From Sciurus carolinensis (Eukaryota; Chordata; Mammalia; Rodentia; Sciuridae), in contig NC_062217.1 in assembly GCF_902686445.1 (NCBI RefSeq), positions 87,477,758 to 87,541,757 on the forward strand: a stretch of 64,000 bases of DNA, given 5' to 3'. Positions 36,764-49,395 of this stretch are shown piece after piece. The notes below the pieces were generated by a model. It was given only the letters and a program-made list of their open reading frames with translations, was not told the DNA's origin and did no database searches. Position 1 is the first letter of the stretch; each line of letters starts with the position of its first letter. A program made the position numbers and the translations under genes.

Positions 36764-36827
36764 GTTATTTTTTAATGTTATCTCAAAAATGATGCCTGGA
36801 GGAATGAGACTAGGAAAAGTGAAAACT

Positions 36828-36911
36828 CCATAAATATATATACATATTTATGTATTATATAATATATATTATATACACATAGTTTTATATATATATATAT
36901 ATATATATAGT
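36828..36911. repeat. TA-rich microsatellite
   Basis: Alternating TA with a few CA and TT interruptions; the purest part is (TA) from about 36888 to 36908. Confidence 0.85.
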
Positions 36912-39281
36912 TATTTGAGACAGTAATTTTTGCAGTTATTTGTTATAGTTAGAAATAAGACATTTTGGTACCTGTAAGAAGGAGATTACTGTGAAAAACA
37001 AAACAAACAACAGCCAAGACATGTGGCATCAACTTTGCCACATGATAGGAGGAAGCTCAAGGGCTTTGTGCTTGCTTAATGAAAGCCTGAAGATCCTCAA
37101 GGACAGTATGAGTAAGCACTAAAATAAAAGTGAGAAAAATACTTTTTTTGTAGCTTAAAGGAAAAGGGATGCTTGCTATGTAGTCATGAAGAGCTCAGCA
37201 GCAGTCTTTCCTGCAGTTATGTGGAAATGTAAAATATATCCTTCACATTGGTTAATTAAGCTAAAAAGATTTTAAGTCAGAATATTCCAAGTAACGCTTG
37301 GCTTAATGTGGTTGCCTATAGTAAAAGAAGAAGATAGAATGACTTGTAGGACAATCTGCTAAATATATAACCCAAGATCATCTAGCTTTGAAAATAAATT
37401 CTTTCTTATTTTTTACCTTTTCTGAATAGAAAATGATTCTTAGATTATGGAAATGTCTCAGGACTAAAAGTATATCCATGGAAGCAATGTAAGATTATGT
37501 GTTTATAACCTCAGAATGATCTGTAGTATTGCCTTATTGGATTGTTCAGACAAAATGCTCTATAAGAATATCAAGTAATATTAAGCATATTAATATTGCA
37601 AATATTAAATCATAGAGCCTTACAAAGTTTCTTTATGCAATAGGATATCTACCACTCTTAATGTATTATAGTCTAATACAAAAACCCAGGCAAGTAAAGG
37701 CTTATCTAGAATAGATTTATGGGTATGGCTTTTCTGCAGTGTAGTACATTGCATATAGCTATCTAATAAAACTACAGTATATCTTATAAATTTATATTAA
37801 ATATGACAGAAATGTTACATTGTTCAGTTGGATTTCAGAATTGTGATAAACAGGAAATTGCCACGCTCCTTCCACTTTCCAATTTTAAAAGAAAGTGGCT
37901 TTAGCAGTTATTATAGTCCTCTCTGCCACAGTATTCTGCATATGTGAAGATACATGACTTTTATTGTCAGATTTTTAGATACAGAAGAACAGAATGAGGA
38001 GTTTCTTCTCTACCTGAACCTAATTTAGATTATGAGTTCCCAGACTTGGATCTGATGCCATAATGGCAAGATATGAGAGTCCCAATAGAGCGATAATGTA
38101 GTTTTCATTTGGAAGGGGTAAAAAATGCAGTAATCAGAAGTGGGCCGTGGCAGATGCATTTTCCCAAGATGGTTATCTGTGTTCTTAGGGAACATTTTCG
38201 ATTTTCTTAATCTGTACAATATAGAAGAATGACACTACATGAATTCGGAGACAAGATTAGTAATATATCATATACTTTGCCCATTTTGTCAGAGCTTTTG
38301 AATAACAACCATTTCACTATAAAGAAACCTAAACTATCTCAGGGGGAAAAATCACATGTAAAGGTGTCACGCAGAGAATTTGACCAACAACCCAAATGAG
38401 ACCTCAGTTGTCATCTTGCACCAACTGTCAGGTCTGTGAGTGAAGACATCCCTAGATGATTCTAATGAAACTGGCCTTTGATTTTCACAGATGAAACTTC
38501 AGTATTGTGAAACAGAAGCAATCTGTCCATTCTGTTCTCTCTTGAATTCTTGTCCCACAGACAAGAGTGTAATAATTATTCTACACTTCTAAATATAGTG
38601 ATGTTGATTATACAGCAGGAGTCTCCAAAGCACCTTACCTTATCTGTTTCTTTGCAATGATTATCAATAAATGTCCTTCCAGATTTAAAGAGGTTTCATG
38701 TAGATAATAGATATGGTCCATTCATAACCAGTGAACCCTGAGTGAAAAATAAGTGGTAACAATTTTAAAAGACAACAGGAATGGTTAAGAGAAGAAATAA
38801 CATGGTAACCAGAAACCAACAGGAAACAAAGAAGATGGGAGGATGTGGCTTCTCAGAATTTCTGTCTTAACAATCTTTAAACATCTTACACCTTTGAACA
38901 CTGTTCTATTGAGGTGATGTGATAATGTGTCATTCATCTTCATTACAGTACACTCATGTTTACTGAACTTTTATACTTCACGTATACAAAAGTTCTCTAT
39001 GCTATGGTTTACTCCTCTAGTGTGACTACTACCTCTACTACATTTACTTTATCCCATTCAAAAGTTCAAAGACAAGCTAAGAATTCAGGCAGTGACAAGC
39101 ACTTTTCCCAAATGTTAGCAATCTGTTTGGGAAACAAGTATAGTGTCAACATGGATGAAATGGCACTTTTTATTAAAATTACGAAGGGAAGAAAACTGCA
39201 GGAGACCAGGTTGGGGATTTTATAAGTATTTTGGTAGCAAAGACTTAAAAATATCTCAAAAGAAATCCAAATTATAAACCA
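36912..39281. other. AT-rich intergenic DNA
   Basis: 2.4 kb with no gene or recognised element. Confidence 0.5.
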
Positions 39282-39290
39282 AAGTCTGAG

Positions 39291-39495
39291 CCAAGTGGTG
39301 CATGCCTGTAATCCCAGTGACTAAAGAGACTGAGGCAGGAGACACACTAGTAAGAGGGCAGCCTCAGCAACTTAGTGAGACTCTCAGTAATGTAGTAAGA
39401 AACTGTCTCAAAATAAGAAATAAAAAGAATTGGGGATACAGATTAGAAGTAGAGTTCAATCCCCTGTACCAAAAAACAAAAGCCAAAAAATACTC
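39291..39495 (+). mobile_element. B1-dID SINE, sense, diverged
   Basis: It begins CCAAGTGGTGCATGCCTGTA, has 'gactgaggcaggag', 'gcagcctcagcaacttagtgag' and the ID-like ending 'agttcaatcccctgtacc' with an A-rich tail. Exact flanking repeats AAGTCTGAG (39282-39290 and 39496-39504) give the insertion limits. The right ID part is unusually decayed. Confidence 0.87.
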
Positions 39496-39504
39496 AAGTC
39501 TGAG

Positions 39505-40567
39505 ACCTTTTGATCTAAATGCGGATGAACATGATTGAAACTCAGTGGATAAACTCCCCTAGACACCTCCTGGTACCCCCAAAAGAAACATAGAAAACCA
39601 CTGAATTACACAGTAGACAGAGCCCCATACTGCTCTGGTACTTTATGGATAATGGGCAATTATTATTACATAGGAGAATAAGAAAAGTTCGTGAGAAGCC
39701 TTGCAACTGGGCAGAATAGTCATCAGTTTGCATAATATACTTTGAAATGTTAAAAGAGAAGACTTTTGAGTCTTGAAGTAAATGCCCATCTGCCCAATGA
39801 CATCTGTGAGTGCTAAATGCTGCACTTTAGAAATGGTATAATTGACATTAAATTCAGCAGGGTTCACATAGAACAAGTTATTTTCAGCCAATCTCAATTT
39901 TTTCTCTGACAGACTAATCAACTCTTTATGACAAGGATTCAATAGACAGAGCTGAATTCCAGTGAAGCATTTGTCATAGTCCTCAATTGCCTTGATGATA
40001 ACAGGGACTGGATAGAAAGCAGTTAGAATAGAATAGAGTTCAATCACCAATCACATGAGATACTAGTTAAACAGTTGATGTTCCTAAACATTTGTTTCAG
40101 GGTTTCAAGATCTATCCTTTCCTGACCACATCAATAATGGTTTAGAGAGTCACAAATGCAATGTACAAATCAAAGTACAGAAAAATATGGTAAATATCCT
40201 AATAAGAATTCCAAATACCCTTGATAGTCTTGGACAAGAGAAAGTGTAATATGTAATTTAACTAAAATAAATTCATTTGACTTATTGAAGTTAATTATAA
40301 TAAAGACAGGAACAGAAATGTTTTAGGAATGTTGCTGCTTCCTTTATGGGCTATGAACTCAATGTTCATAGTGATGTGGCACCCTCACAATCATTTATGG
40401 TGCTTATTACAAATTTTGAGCAATTATTAAGGAAGCAACAAAGGATAAATGAAGTTTTATAATAAAAGTTGTATAATATAGTTTACATCAGAGATAAATA
40501 GCATTTACAAAATGGAACTCTGTGCAACAGTGAAATTGAAATGAAATGTCATGCAACAGTATTAATG
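39505..40567. other. Intergenic DNA without recognised features
   Basis: A 135-residue antisense frame lies across 40050-39643, but it has no domain, signal or codon pattern that I recognise and may be chance in AT-rich DNA. Confidence 0.4.
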
Positions 40568-40572
40568 AGTCT

Positions 40573-40989
40573 TGTTATGGTATAGATGTGGTGTCCCCCA
40601 AAAGCTCACATGTGAGACAATGCAAGATGGTTCAGAAAGAAATGATTGGGTTGTGAGAGCCTTAACCCAATCAGTGATTTAATCCCCTGACAGGGATTAA
40701 CTGAGTGATAACCGAAGGCTGGTAGGATGTGACTGGAGGAAGTGGTTCACTTGGGGTGTGATTATGGGGTATATATTTTCTATCTGGCAAGTAGAATCTC
40801 TCTCTGTTCATGACCTGAGCTGCTTCCCTCCACTGTGATGTTCTGCCTCACCTTGAACCCTGAGGAGCAGAGCCTGCTATCTGTGGATTCAGGCCTCTGA
40901 AACCGTGAACCTTCAAATAAACCATTCCTCCTCTACAGTTATTCTGGTTGGGTCCTTTAGTCACAGCAGCAAAAATGTTGACTAAAACA
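40573..40989 (+). mobile_element. Solo LTR, ERVL-MaLR type (MST/MLT1-like)
   Basis: The 417-base element starts TGTTATGGTATAGATGTGGT and ends with 'ttgactaaaaca', giving the TG...CA (TGTT/AACA) ends of a retroviral LTR. It is flanked by the 5-bp duplication AGTCT (40568-40572 and 40990-40994). Inside are 'tgattgggttgtgagagcc', 'taacccaatcagtg' and a polyadenylation-like AATAAA near 40916. No internal retroviral sequence adjoins it, so it is a solo LTR left by recombination between two LTRs. Family naming is by word order and not by search. Confidence 0.85.
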
Positions 40990-40994
40990 AGTCT

Positions 40995-41804
40995 TGGGAA
41001 TGCAATGTTTTGTAGGAGGAAAACCTCAAATCATAGAAATATAGAATTTGAATTACATTTATCATTTATATGTTATCAAATGTCAAAACTATCATATATG
41101 GTATAGAGATGAAATTATGGATACTTGTATTTAAAAAAACAGAAGGATAATCATATACCAGAAGGCTGTGAACTGTTCTACATAAGGCTGAAGTTGAACA
41201 GTATTTTAAAAAGAAGCACACACTAAATGTAAGAGTGTATGTTTTAAACTGTGTGTTTGAGGAAAGTACTTCATAGAAATACCACTTTGAATTTCTTATA
41301 ATTATATTTCTACCTTTAAGGTTTGATAAAAGCAATGATTAAAAATAAGGGTTAAATTTTAGGATTTCAAGAAACCTTATTACCTGAGTAATGATGAAAT
41401 ATTTTGGGGATAGGTTTATTAGGGTTAGTTGGCTTTAGTTAGTGAACATTTAAGAATTAATGTGTCATCAAATTAGCTTCCAAAATCTTGAATAAATTGA
41501 ATATGACATTATACACATCTGGGTACCCACTATCACTGCAAAATCCCAGGGTTATTGCTCCTACTCCAGAATTCCTCTACTGCAGACCCCAGCTAACATC
41601 TGCTTCTGCTTTTCCTGACAATGCTAATTACCTGACTATTTATCATCTTAAACATACACCCCCAGAAAATGTTTCCAGTGCACTGGTGAGGCAGTCACTG
41701 TTCAACATAGACTGACCCTGAAAAAAGGTCACGTTATAGGCTTCAGGTAACAGAAACCCTTTCAAGTTAAGCCCTGTCTCTTGTCCGATTAGGAAAATAG
41801 TCAG
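40995..41804. other. AT-rich intergenic DNA
   Basis: No gene or recognised element. Confidence 0.45.
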
Positions 41805-41998
41805 TTTTTTTTTTTTAGGGATACAAGGGGTTGAATCCAGGGACACTTTACCACTGAGCTACACTCCCTAGTCCTTTTTACAATTAATTTTGAGACATGG
41901 TCTCACCAAGTTGTTGAAGTTGACCTCAAACTTGTGATCCTCCTGTTTCAGCCTCCCTGTTCACTGGGATTATAGGCATGTACCAGTCTGCCTGGCCC
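41805..41998 (-). mobile_element. B1-dID SINE, antisense
   Basis: Minus strand: B1-like 'ggccaggcagactggtacat' and 'gcctataatcccagtga', then 'ggctgaaacaggaggatc', and the ID-like 'gctcagtggtaaagtgtccc' with 'ggattcaacccctt' and an A tail that reads as poly-T on the left. Confidence 0.87.
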
Positions 41999-44955
41999 AG
42001 AGATAGCTTTTGTATCTACAAAACAAAATGGTGTATGGCTGTCACTCAAACAGTCAGTGATAGCCATAGGGATACATATACAGGCTATAAAAAATTGGTC
42101 TACAGGGTTATTTTTTGGTTTTCAAATTTACTAACTGATTTTTCCAGGGCCAGTTCCATGCATTATTCATCAGTGAGTTCTAATGTCTATCATTGAATGA
42201 GGTAGTGTTTTGTGAATAAATTTAGAGCTTGGTAAATCCTAGAATTAATAAGTTAACACTTAACCAAATGAGTAATTTAATCACCTCATTGGCATGTGTT
42301 TTTTAGTAAGACTATTATGTTAAGAAGGAATTAACAGATCAATTCCATTTTTATTTTGAAGATTGGTCCATCTCAAGGCTACAAAGAATATCTATGTATC
42401 TATATGTAGATACCTGTTTACCTCTATATAAAACTGTTTTCAGACAGTTTTATTCCTACTTCAAAACTATACAGTGTCAAAGTCCAAATTGTTTTCTAGG
42501 CAAAGGAAAGAAAATACAAAATAATATGGGAAACTCAGAAAAGATCACCAGTTCTACTCTCCTAGGAGAACATTTCTTATTTCAGAATTCATATATATCA
42601 TCTATAATAATAATGTATTATATTTATAATTATATGTTATCTATTTATTATTCTGGGCCAAAAAGTTAAATTAATAGGAAAATTCATCAGATTTACCACA
42701 AACTATAGAGAGTGTGGGTAATAGTTATAACCCTGTGTAGTTTGGGTAAAGCAATATGTGTGGATTTCTGTGTATATTATAATCATCTCATAGGAAATTT
42801 GGCACTCTCTCTTTCTCTTTTTAGCTCATACGTTTTAAATGTTGGGGTTAATATTTTCCAGTGGTATCTAACAAACATACAGAACTCCTGACAATCTCTG
42901 AGTCTTAGGCTATTAAAGGAATACTTAAAAAGTATGTTGTCAAGACAGTTCTGGTTATGTCATTCATAAAGTGCTCCCCATCCCCCACAAATCCCACTTA
43001 ATGTAGTAACTTTAGAGCATATACATACATGAAGACATTAACTGTTATATTCTGATTTCTCAGAAAACATAAATCAATTGTAAATATTCCTATATTATGA
43101 TTTTAGTGCAATGACACAGTGTACTTGTTAGCAGATTGAGATCATGGAAACTATTCTGAGCTGCAGACCCTAATATCAGGGTATCAATGAGATGCACATT
43201 ACCCTGATAGGTAAGTTAACTCTTTGTTTCCCTTGGAATGGAGCTGGGTCTGCAAATGTTCATCATCCTATTTCTGTCCTGGTGAGCTGGTAGGAGTTGA
43301 GAAATAGGCAGGATCTCAGAAATAATTTCTCAGAAGTTTGGATATTTATATGAATTTACCTAAAGAAAAATTACTTTCATTTCATGAACTCAGGTGATTT
43401 CTATTACAACTACAGGAATTTTTGGGAGGAATGTTAAGTACACCACTGATTATATGTAACTTTGTAATAAATTATAATCAGAAACTAACTGAGACACATT
43501 TAAATGCCCTACAGATAAATGATAAGTGGATAAACTAACTGGTAGATTTTGATAAGGTGATATTGTGGCTTGGTGAAGAGAACAAAGGGAACCTTCCAAT
43601 ACTCTAAAAGTCTTGATCTTGGAATCCTTGTCTGGAGAATATTGGTTCTGGATAAAGTTTGTCAAATCAGCCAGGTAAGGAATATGACTTAATTCACCAT
43701 CTGAATAAATTGGAGATCCCAGATTCTCTGGAAAAAAGAAGAGAAAATAGCCTTTTAGGTTTGTTTCTAGAATGTTTGCTTGTCATTTGGTGACAGAATA
43801 ATAAAGGGAAATTTGGAAGTGTTAATGATCTATGTGTCAAAGAGAGAGGGGGGAGAGGAAGGAAAGAAGGAAAGGAATTGGAGAGAGGGAGATAGACTGA
43901 CAGACTGGGACAGGATTCTTTCTTGGTCCAAGAAATATTGTTGAGTTTGTGAGAGATTTCCTACAGTTACCTTGCTTAAGTAAAATGAGAAATATCCTCA
44001 AAAGATATGTTGGCAGGTAATCTACGCTGCAGAAGACAGACTTTAAATAATGGGGAAGAGAGTAACTAGATAATCACTTGATGTTATTTGCATTTTTTTT
44101 CCTGACTATTAATAAAAAATTTATCCTATTGTTTGGTGCCTATGCTACTGAAGTTCTTTCAGTTAAGTAAAATTCTGTCTAAAAATTAAGAATCCACTTA
44201 ATACTGCACTTACCAACACTTTATGAGATGTTACTGTATTCATTGTGAGGAATCTGTGGAGGGATCACATGCTCAGGGACCCCTATTAAGTCTGATTAGT
44301 ATTAGTACTAAATTTTCATTATAGTTTTATTGTACACTTAATAATCTTCCGAACAAAAGGATGATTCATTCTACAAAGGAAGTATAGTGTCAGACAGACT
44401 CCAGTGGGCATTGTAAAGCTCTAGGACAAATGTGGCCCAGAGTACCACCTTGTCAAGGAAGCAAGGACTTGTCCCATGCTGACTAACTTCAAGTATTTGG
44501 TCAGGTCTCCAGTTTATGGCTAAAGCTCACACTTTCAGAAGATAGATTGCCAGAAAGAGGGGATTCAAGCCTCCATATTTTATCCCTTCTTTGTAAGTAG
44601 GTCTGAGGATCAATTATACCTGTTGATGGTAATAAAAAATGAAACTTAAAATAAGCACAAAATATAAACTTATTGCAAAAGGAAATTTCAAAAAAGGAAA
44701 TGTGTAACAATCTACATAATTCCACAGTGAATTAAGCAAAACAGAAAAAATATAATAGTTGAGTTGCTAAAAAAGACAACTAAATGGTATCTGTAAGACC
44801 TGTACCATATCATTTAAATGACTAGGTATCAAGGGATAAGCAAAGATATATCAGTCATATTGAAACTAAAGAAATTAAAGATAGTGGCAATGATAATAAA
44901 GTAGAATTTGAATCAAAAAGCAATGTATGTTAGGAAAATGAAAGGATTTAATAAT
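41999..44955. other. AT-rich intergenic DNA
   Basis: 3 kb with no gene or recognised family. A purine-rich run (GGGGGGAGAGGAAGGAAAG and around) lies at about 43842-43892. Confidence 0.5.
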
Positions 44956-44970
44956 AAGCTCACATTTCTT

Positions 44971-45187
44971 TTTTTTTCTTTTCTTTTCATTACTGGGACT
45001 CTAACTTAGTAGTGTTTTAGCACTGAGCTACATCCCCAGTCCTTATATTTTTTATTGTGAGAGACAGAGTCTCACTAAGTTTTTGAGACTCTCACTAAGT
45101 TACTGAGTCTGGTCTCAAACTTATAGTCCTCCTGTCTCAGTCTCTGGAACTGTGGAGATTATAGGCATGCATCACTGTGCTAGGCTA
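44971..45187 (-). mobile_element. B1-dID SINE, antisense
   Basis: Minus strand: 'ctagcacagtgatgcatgcc', 'ctgagacaggaggact', then the ID-like 'gctcagtgctaaaacactac' and an A tail (poly-T on the left). The target-site duplication AAGCTCACATTTCTT / AAGCTCCCATTTCTT lies at 44956-44970 and 45188-45202. The centre has a small internal duplication of 'gactctcactaagtt'. Confidence 0.88.
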
Positions 45188-45684
45188 AAGCTCCCATTTC
45201 TTGATGGAGAAATAATGATTATGAATATCTACTCACCAGAAAATATAGCAACCACTTATCAGAGTAAATCTGACCAGACATACAAAGATATGTAAATAGA
45301 AACATAATGATAAAAACATTAACACTTCAGTCAGTAAAAACAGATTGAATAGACATATATTGAAGCTTTCATATTAATTATAGAGAGTAACTGTCCTCTC
45401 AAGGGTCTGTGCACAGTCACGAAGAAATAAAAATTCGTCATATGTTATACAAAAAGAAAGCAACATAAAGATCTACAAAGATTTTACAAACAGCACTTTT
45501 AGATCACAGTACATGAAAATTCTTAGCAAAACTTAAAAAGTTAACCAAACTAGAAATTTAATACCTTTCTGTTAGATAATCCTTATTTAAAATAATAAAT
45601 TAATATTCAATGATAAAGTTTTAAAGTTTATTTCATGTAGGCTTTGCACACTTCTTGCCAAATTTAATTCCAGATTTGTAGTTT

Positions 45685-45918
45685 TAAAAATTTTATTTAT
45701 ATATTTATTTTTTGTTTTTACAGACTACATTTTCATTCATTGTACACAAATGGGGTACAATTTTTGTTTCCATGGCTGTACATGATGTATATTCACATCA
45801 TTCATGTAATCATACATGTACATAGGATAATGATATCTGTCTCATTCCACTGTCTTTCACATCCCCACCCCATCCCCTGTCATTTCCCTCTATGTAATCC
45901 AAAGTTCCTCCAGTTTTT
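45685..45918 (-). mobile_element. Old L1 3'UTR fragment, antisense
   Basis: TTTTTACAGACTACATTTTC and 'attgtacacaaatggggta', then 'catgtaatcatacatgtaca', match the older L1 3' end at 12600-12780. It ends in the C-rich part of the 3'UTR, with no ORF2. Confidence 0.85.
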
Positions 45919-46056
45919 GAAAACATTTTTGTGTTTATTTTTAGCAGAGTTTTACCTACCATTGTATCTTTTAATTTATTACTGTTTGTATATATAAAGG
46001 CTATTGGTTTATATATGCTAACAAAATAATTTGATTTTTTATTACATGATCATATT

Positions 46057-46682
46057 ATTACTAAATAGCTTTCTCTCAGCAAAGGAAACTATCAGCAATG
46101 TGAAGAGAGAGCCTTCAGAGTGGGAGAATATTTTTGCCACTCAAACTTCAGATAGAGCACTAATTTCCAGAATATATAAAGAACTCAAAAAACGCTACAC
46201 CAAGAATACAAATAATCCAATCAACAAACGGGCTAAGGAAATGAATAGACACTTCACAGAAGACGATCTACAAACAATCAACAAACATATGAAAAAATGT
46301 TCAACATCTTTAGTAATAAGAGAAATGCAAATCAAAACTACACTAGATTCCATCTCACTCCATTAGAATGGCAATTATCAAGAATACAAGCAACAATAGT
46401 TGTTGGAGAGGATGTGGGGAAAAAGGTACACTCATACATTGCTGGTGGGGTTGCAAATTAGTGCAGCCACTCTGGAAAGTAGTATGGAGATTCCTTAGAG
46501 AATTTGGAATGGACCCACCATTTGACCCAGCTATCCCACTCCTTGGCCTATACCCAAAGGACTTAAAATCAGCATATTACAGAGATACAGCTACATCAAT
46601 GTTCATAGCTGCTCAATTAACAATAGCCACATATTGGAACCAACCTAGGTGTCCTTCAATTATGAATGGATAAAGAAACTGT

Positions 46683-46728
<46 letters not shown>

Positions 46729-47095
46729 ATGGAATATTACTCAGCTATAAAGAATAATAAAATTATGGCATTTGCAGGCAAATGGATAAAATTGGAGAAT
46801 ATCATGCTAAGTGAGATAAGCTAATCTCAAAAAACCAAAGGATGAATGATCTCACTGATAAGGGAATGATGATACATAATGGGGGGTGGGAGGGGGTCAA
46901 GAATGGAGGAAGGAGGGACTGTATAGAGGGAAAAGAGGGGTGGGAGGGGTGGGGGGAAGGAAAAATTAACAGAATGAATCAAACATCATTACCCTATGTA
47001 AATGTATGATTACGCAAATGGTATGCTGTTACTCCATGTACAAAAAGAAACAACATGTATCCCATTTGTTTACAATAAAAATAAATTTTAAAAAA
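46057..47095 (+). mobile_element. 5'-truncated L1, sense
   Basis: A 1.0-kb L1 3' end: ORF2 C-terminus in two readable frames (46066-46366, with [15 protein letters not shown] and MNRHFTEDD; and 46368-46673, with [21 protein letters not shown]), then a 3'UTR with the G-rich tract but no TTAGGG-like run (about 46878-46905), and a tail with AATAAA. A (TA)n tract has expanded inside ORF2. No convincing target-site duplication was found. Confidence 0.92.
46686..46726. repeat. (TA)n microsatellite inside L1 ORF2
   Basis: About 20 TA units, grown from the short 'gtatatatatata' found at the same ORF2 position in copy 4 and elsewhere. Confidence 0.93.
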
Positions 47096-47254
47096 TACCA
47101 GGCATAATGCTTAACTGAATAAATTCTCTAGTCTTGGCACAGTCAGAGGGAAAGGGATTGAATGTTGTGAGGAATATTGTGAGTGCAGGAAGCCTAGTGT
47201 GTGTGGTATGAAGTAAATGTACCAACATTCATCCATCTTTCAATGCTTCTGCCA

Positions 47255-47390
47255 TAATCACTGTGCTATTCTTACATACTGGGCAGTGTGCTAGACTCTG
47301 GCATTAAAACAGGCACATCTTTGCTGTCATAGAGTTTATTGTCTTACAGGTGAAAAATGGGATAGTAGCCTTTTAAAAGTCATGTAGCTA
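47255..47390 (+). mobile_element. Possible L2-like LINE relic
   Basis: Word order 'actgggcagtgtgctagactctggcatta', 'tttgctgtcatagagtttat' and 'tcttacagg' (read in pieces) recalls a dispersed old LINE sequence also hinted at near 24870. Diverged and short. Confidence 0.35.
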
Positions 47391-48004
47391 AAATCTCCAC
47401 CACTCCACATCTTTAAACATTTTTGTAAAATATAATTCAATAAGAATCATATTGCTAAGGTTGAAATATATTCAATGAAAATATAATTTTTTACCTGTTG
47501 ATGAATTTAATAAATTGTATTAAATACCAAAAGGTAAAACAATAAAATTTAAGGTAAATTAATACATTGGTGAAAATTATGAACTTATGGATGCCATGAA
47601 GATAGATTAGTGGGAATAAAAATATTATTAGGAGAACATGGATTAATTCCATAGCACTCTGAATGTCAGATAGAGATAGATTTGATGAACATCCATTCGG
47701 AATCCTTTTTGATTCCTTAGTAGGATGGCAAGTATTAAATTCCCATAAAGGGCTTCAGAGTCATCTATAAATGAAAATTCTGATGAGTTTCAATAATGCT
47801 TCTAGTTGTGTGTTCCAATTGCTTTAACACAAAAACTTGCAGCAACTTTGGCTGGAGGTGTAATTTAAGGCATATGAGTTGTGGAGTCCACAGACAACTG
47901 GTAGTGACTATGAGACTGGAGCATATGCTAGAATGCTGAGGAACCAATGAGTCTAGGAGGACATGGGAGATTAAGATTTATGAAGAGCAAGCAAGATAAT
48001 GTGT

Positions 48005-48210
48005 GTAGCTGGGCATGGGGGCACATGCCTGTAATCACAGCAACTCAGGAGGCTGAGGCAGGAGAATTGTGAGTTCAAAACCAGCCTCAGCAATTTAGTG
48101 AGGCCCTGTCTCTAAAAAAATATATATATATTTTTAAAAGTGCTGGGAATGTGGCTCAGTGGTTAAGAACCCCTGATTCAATCCCCAGTACCAAAGGAAA
48201 GAAAAAAGTG
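48005..48210 (+). mobile_element. B1-dID SINE, sense, well preserved
   Basis: The 7SL-derived left part (TAGCTGGGCATGGGGGCACA, 'cctgtaatcacagcaactc', 'aggctgaggcaggagaatt', 'cagcctcagcaatttagtgag') is joined through an A/TA-rich linker to the ID-like right part ('gctgggaatgtggctcagtg', 'ttcaatccccagtacc') and an A-rich tail. It is the clearest example in the window of the composite SINE that points to a squirrel-type genome. Confidence 0.92.
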
Positions 48211-48639
48211 TAGAAATTAATTGAAAGCATAATGGCCAGTCCAAATATGGCAATATTCACAAAGCTGACCTTGCTAGGTGCATATACACATAAGCATCTT
48301 GACACTTTTTAACTAATAGGATATTTATGAATCCAAAGGTTGATTTTTTTTTAAAGAGAACCAAAATTTCCCCCCACTCCATATGTTTTGAAGTCAGCAA
48401 GCTAAGTCAGTAGCTCTAAGTAGGCTTAATTACTTAGATGGAAATTCTCAAGGGGGAGAGGCATTTCAGGAACTCTAGGAAAATGTCAAGGGACAGTTTG
48501 AAAAGCATATTCTAGTTCATGTTATACTTATTTCATTGATGTATATTAATGAGAGTATTTATTAATTATTTTAGACTAATTCTAAATTTAGTGTATTTTT
48601 ATAGTTTGATGAGCTTGCAAAAACAGTATTGAGTAAAAT

Positions 48640-48930
48640 TGCATACAATGAACTGCACATATTTAAAGTGTGCAATTTTATAAATTTCCACAAGTGTATA
48701 CACTCATAAAACCACCACAACTATCAAGAAAATGAACATATCTATCACCTCCCAAAGGTTCCTGTTATCTGTTCATATTCTCTTCTTCCTTTTCTTTCTT
48801 TCCACCAGACAACTGCTGATGTACTTTCTCTCAATATATATTAGTTTGCATTTTCCTGATTTTATGTAGATGAAATCATACAGCATTACCTCTTTCCTTC
48901 TCTGACTTCATTCATTCAACACAATTATTC
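48640..48930 (-). mobile_element. Ancient L1M-type 3'UTR fragment, antisense
   Basis: The words 'aaagtgtgcaattttataaatt', 'gtatacactcataaaacca', 'atgaacatatctatcacctcc', 'attagtttgcattttcctga' and 'gaaatcatacagcatta' follow the order of old mammalian L1 3'UTRs in antisense. It is older than the lineage-specific L1s nearby. Confidence 0.7.
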
Positions 48931-48984
48931 TGAAATGTATTTAATTAAAAATTTTTAAATTAATTTTTTTCTTTTTAATTCACA

Positions 48985-49395
48985 TATAGTTAATATGTCC
49001 ATCAAAGGCTCATAAGTTGAAGAGCAATGTCCAGGGTGGGGCTTTTGGGAAGTTATTGGATCAGTAAGGCTCTCATCTCATATGAATGAATAATTTGAAT
49101 GTGCTATTAGGAGGTGGTGGAAACTGTAGGCATGGTTGGAGGAAGTGGATTCCTGTGGATCTGCCCTTGGAGAATACATATTTTCTTGTGTTTCCTTCCT
49201 CTGTTCTTCATTCTGCTTCCTGGTTACCAAGAACTGAGCAGCTTTTCCCTGCCAGGCCATGACGAAATGTTTCACCTCAGGCCCTGAGCAATGCAACCAT
49301 CCCTCCATGAACTAAAATCTCTAAAAGCAAGAGCCAAAATAAACTTTTCTTCCTTTAAGTTGCTTATGGCAGGTATTTCACATTTACGACAGGCT
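48985..49395 (+). mobile_element. MaLR-type LTR, diverged
   Basis: Word order 'caaaggctcataagttgaag', 'gttattggatcagtaaggctc', 'ggttggaggaagtgg' and 'gagccaaaataaacttttc' (AATAAA near 49340) parallels the solo LTR at 40573 and MaLR LTRs in general. Ends are decayed and no flanking duplication was found. Confidence 0.65.

Noticed and set aside
39643..40050. 135-residue antisense frame as a gene
   Set aside because: Isolated, no family resemblance, no promoter, splice or poly-A context; probably chance.
43842..43892. Purine-rich tract as a triplex-forming regulatory element
   Set aside because: It is a degenerate GA-rich run with no mirror symmetry; simple sequence is enough to explain it.
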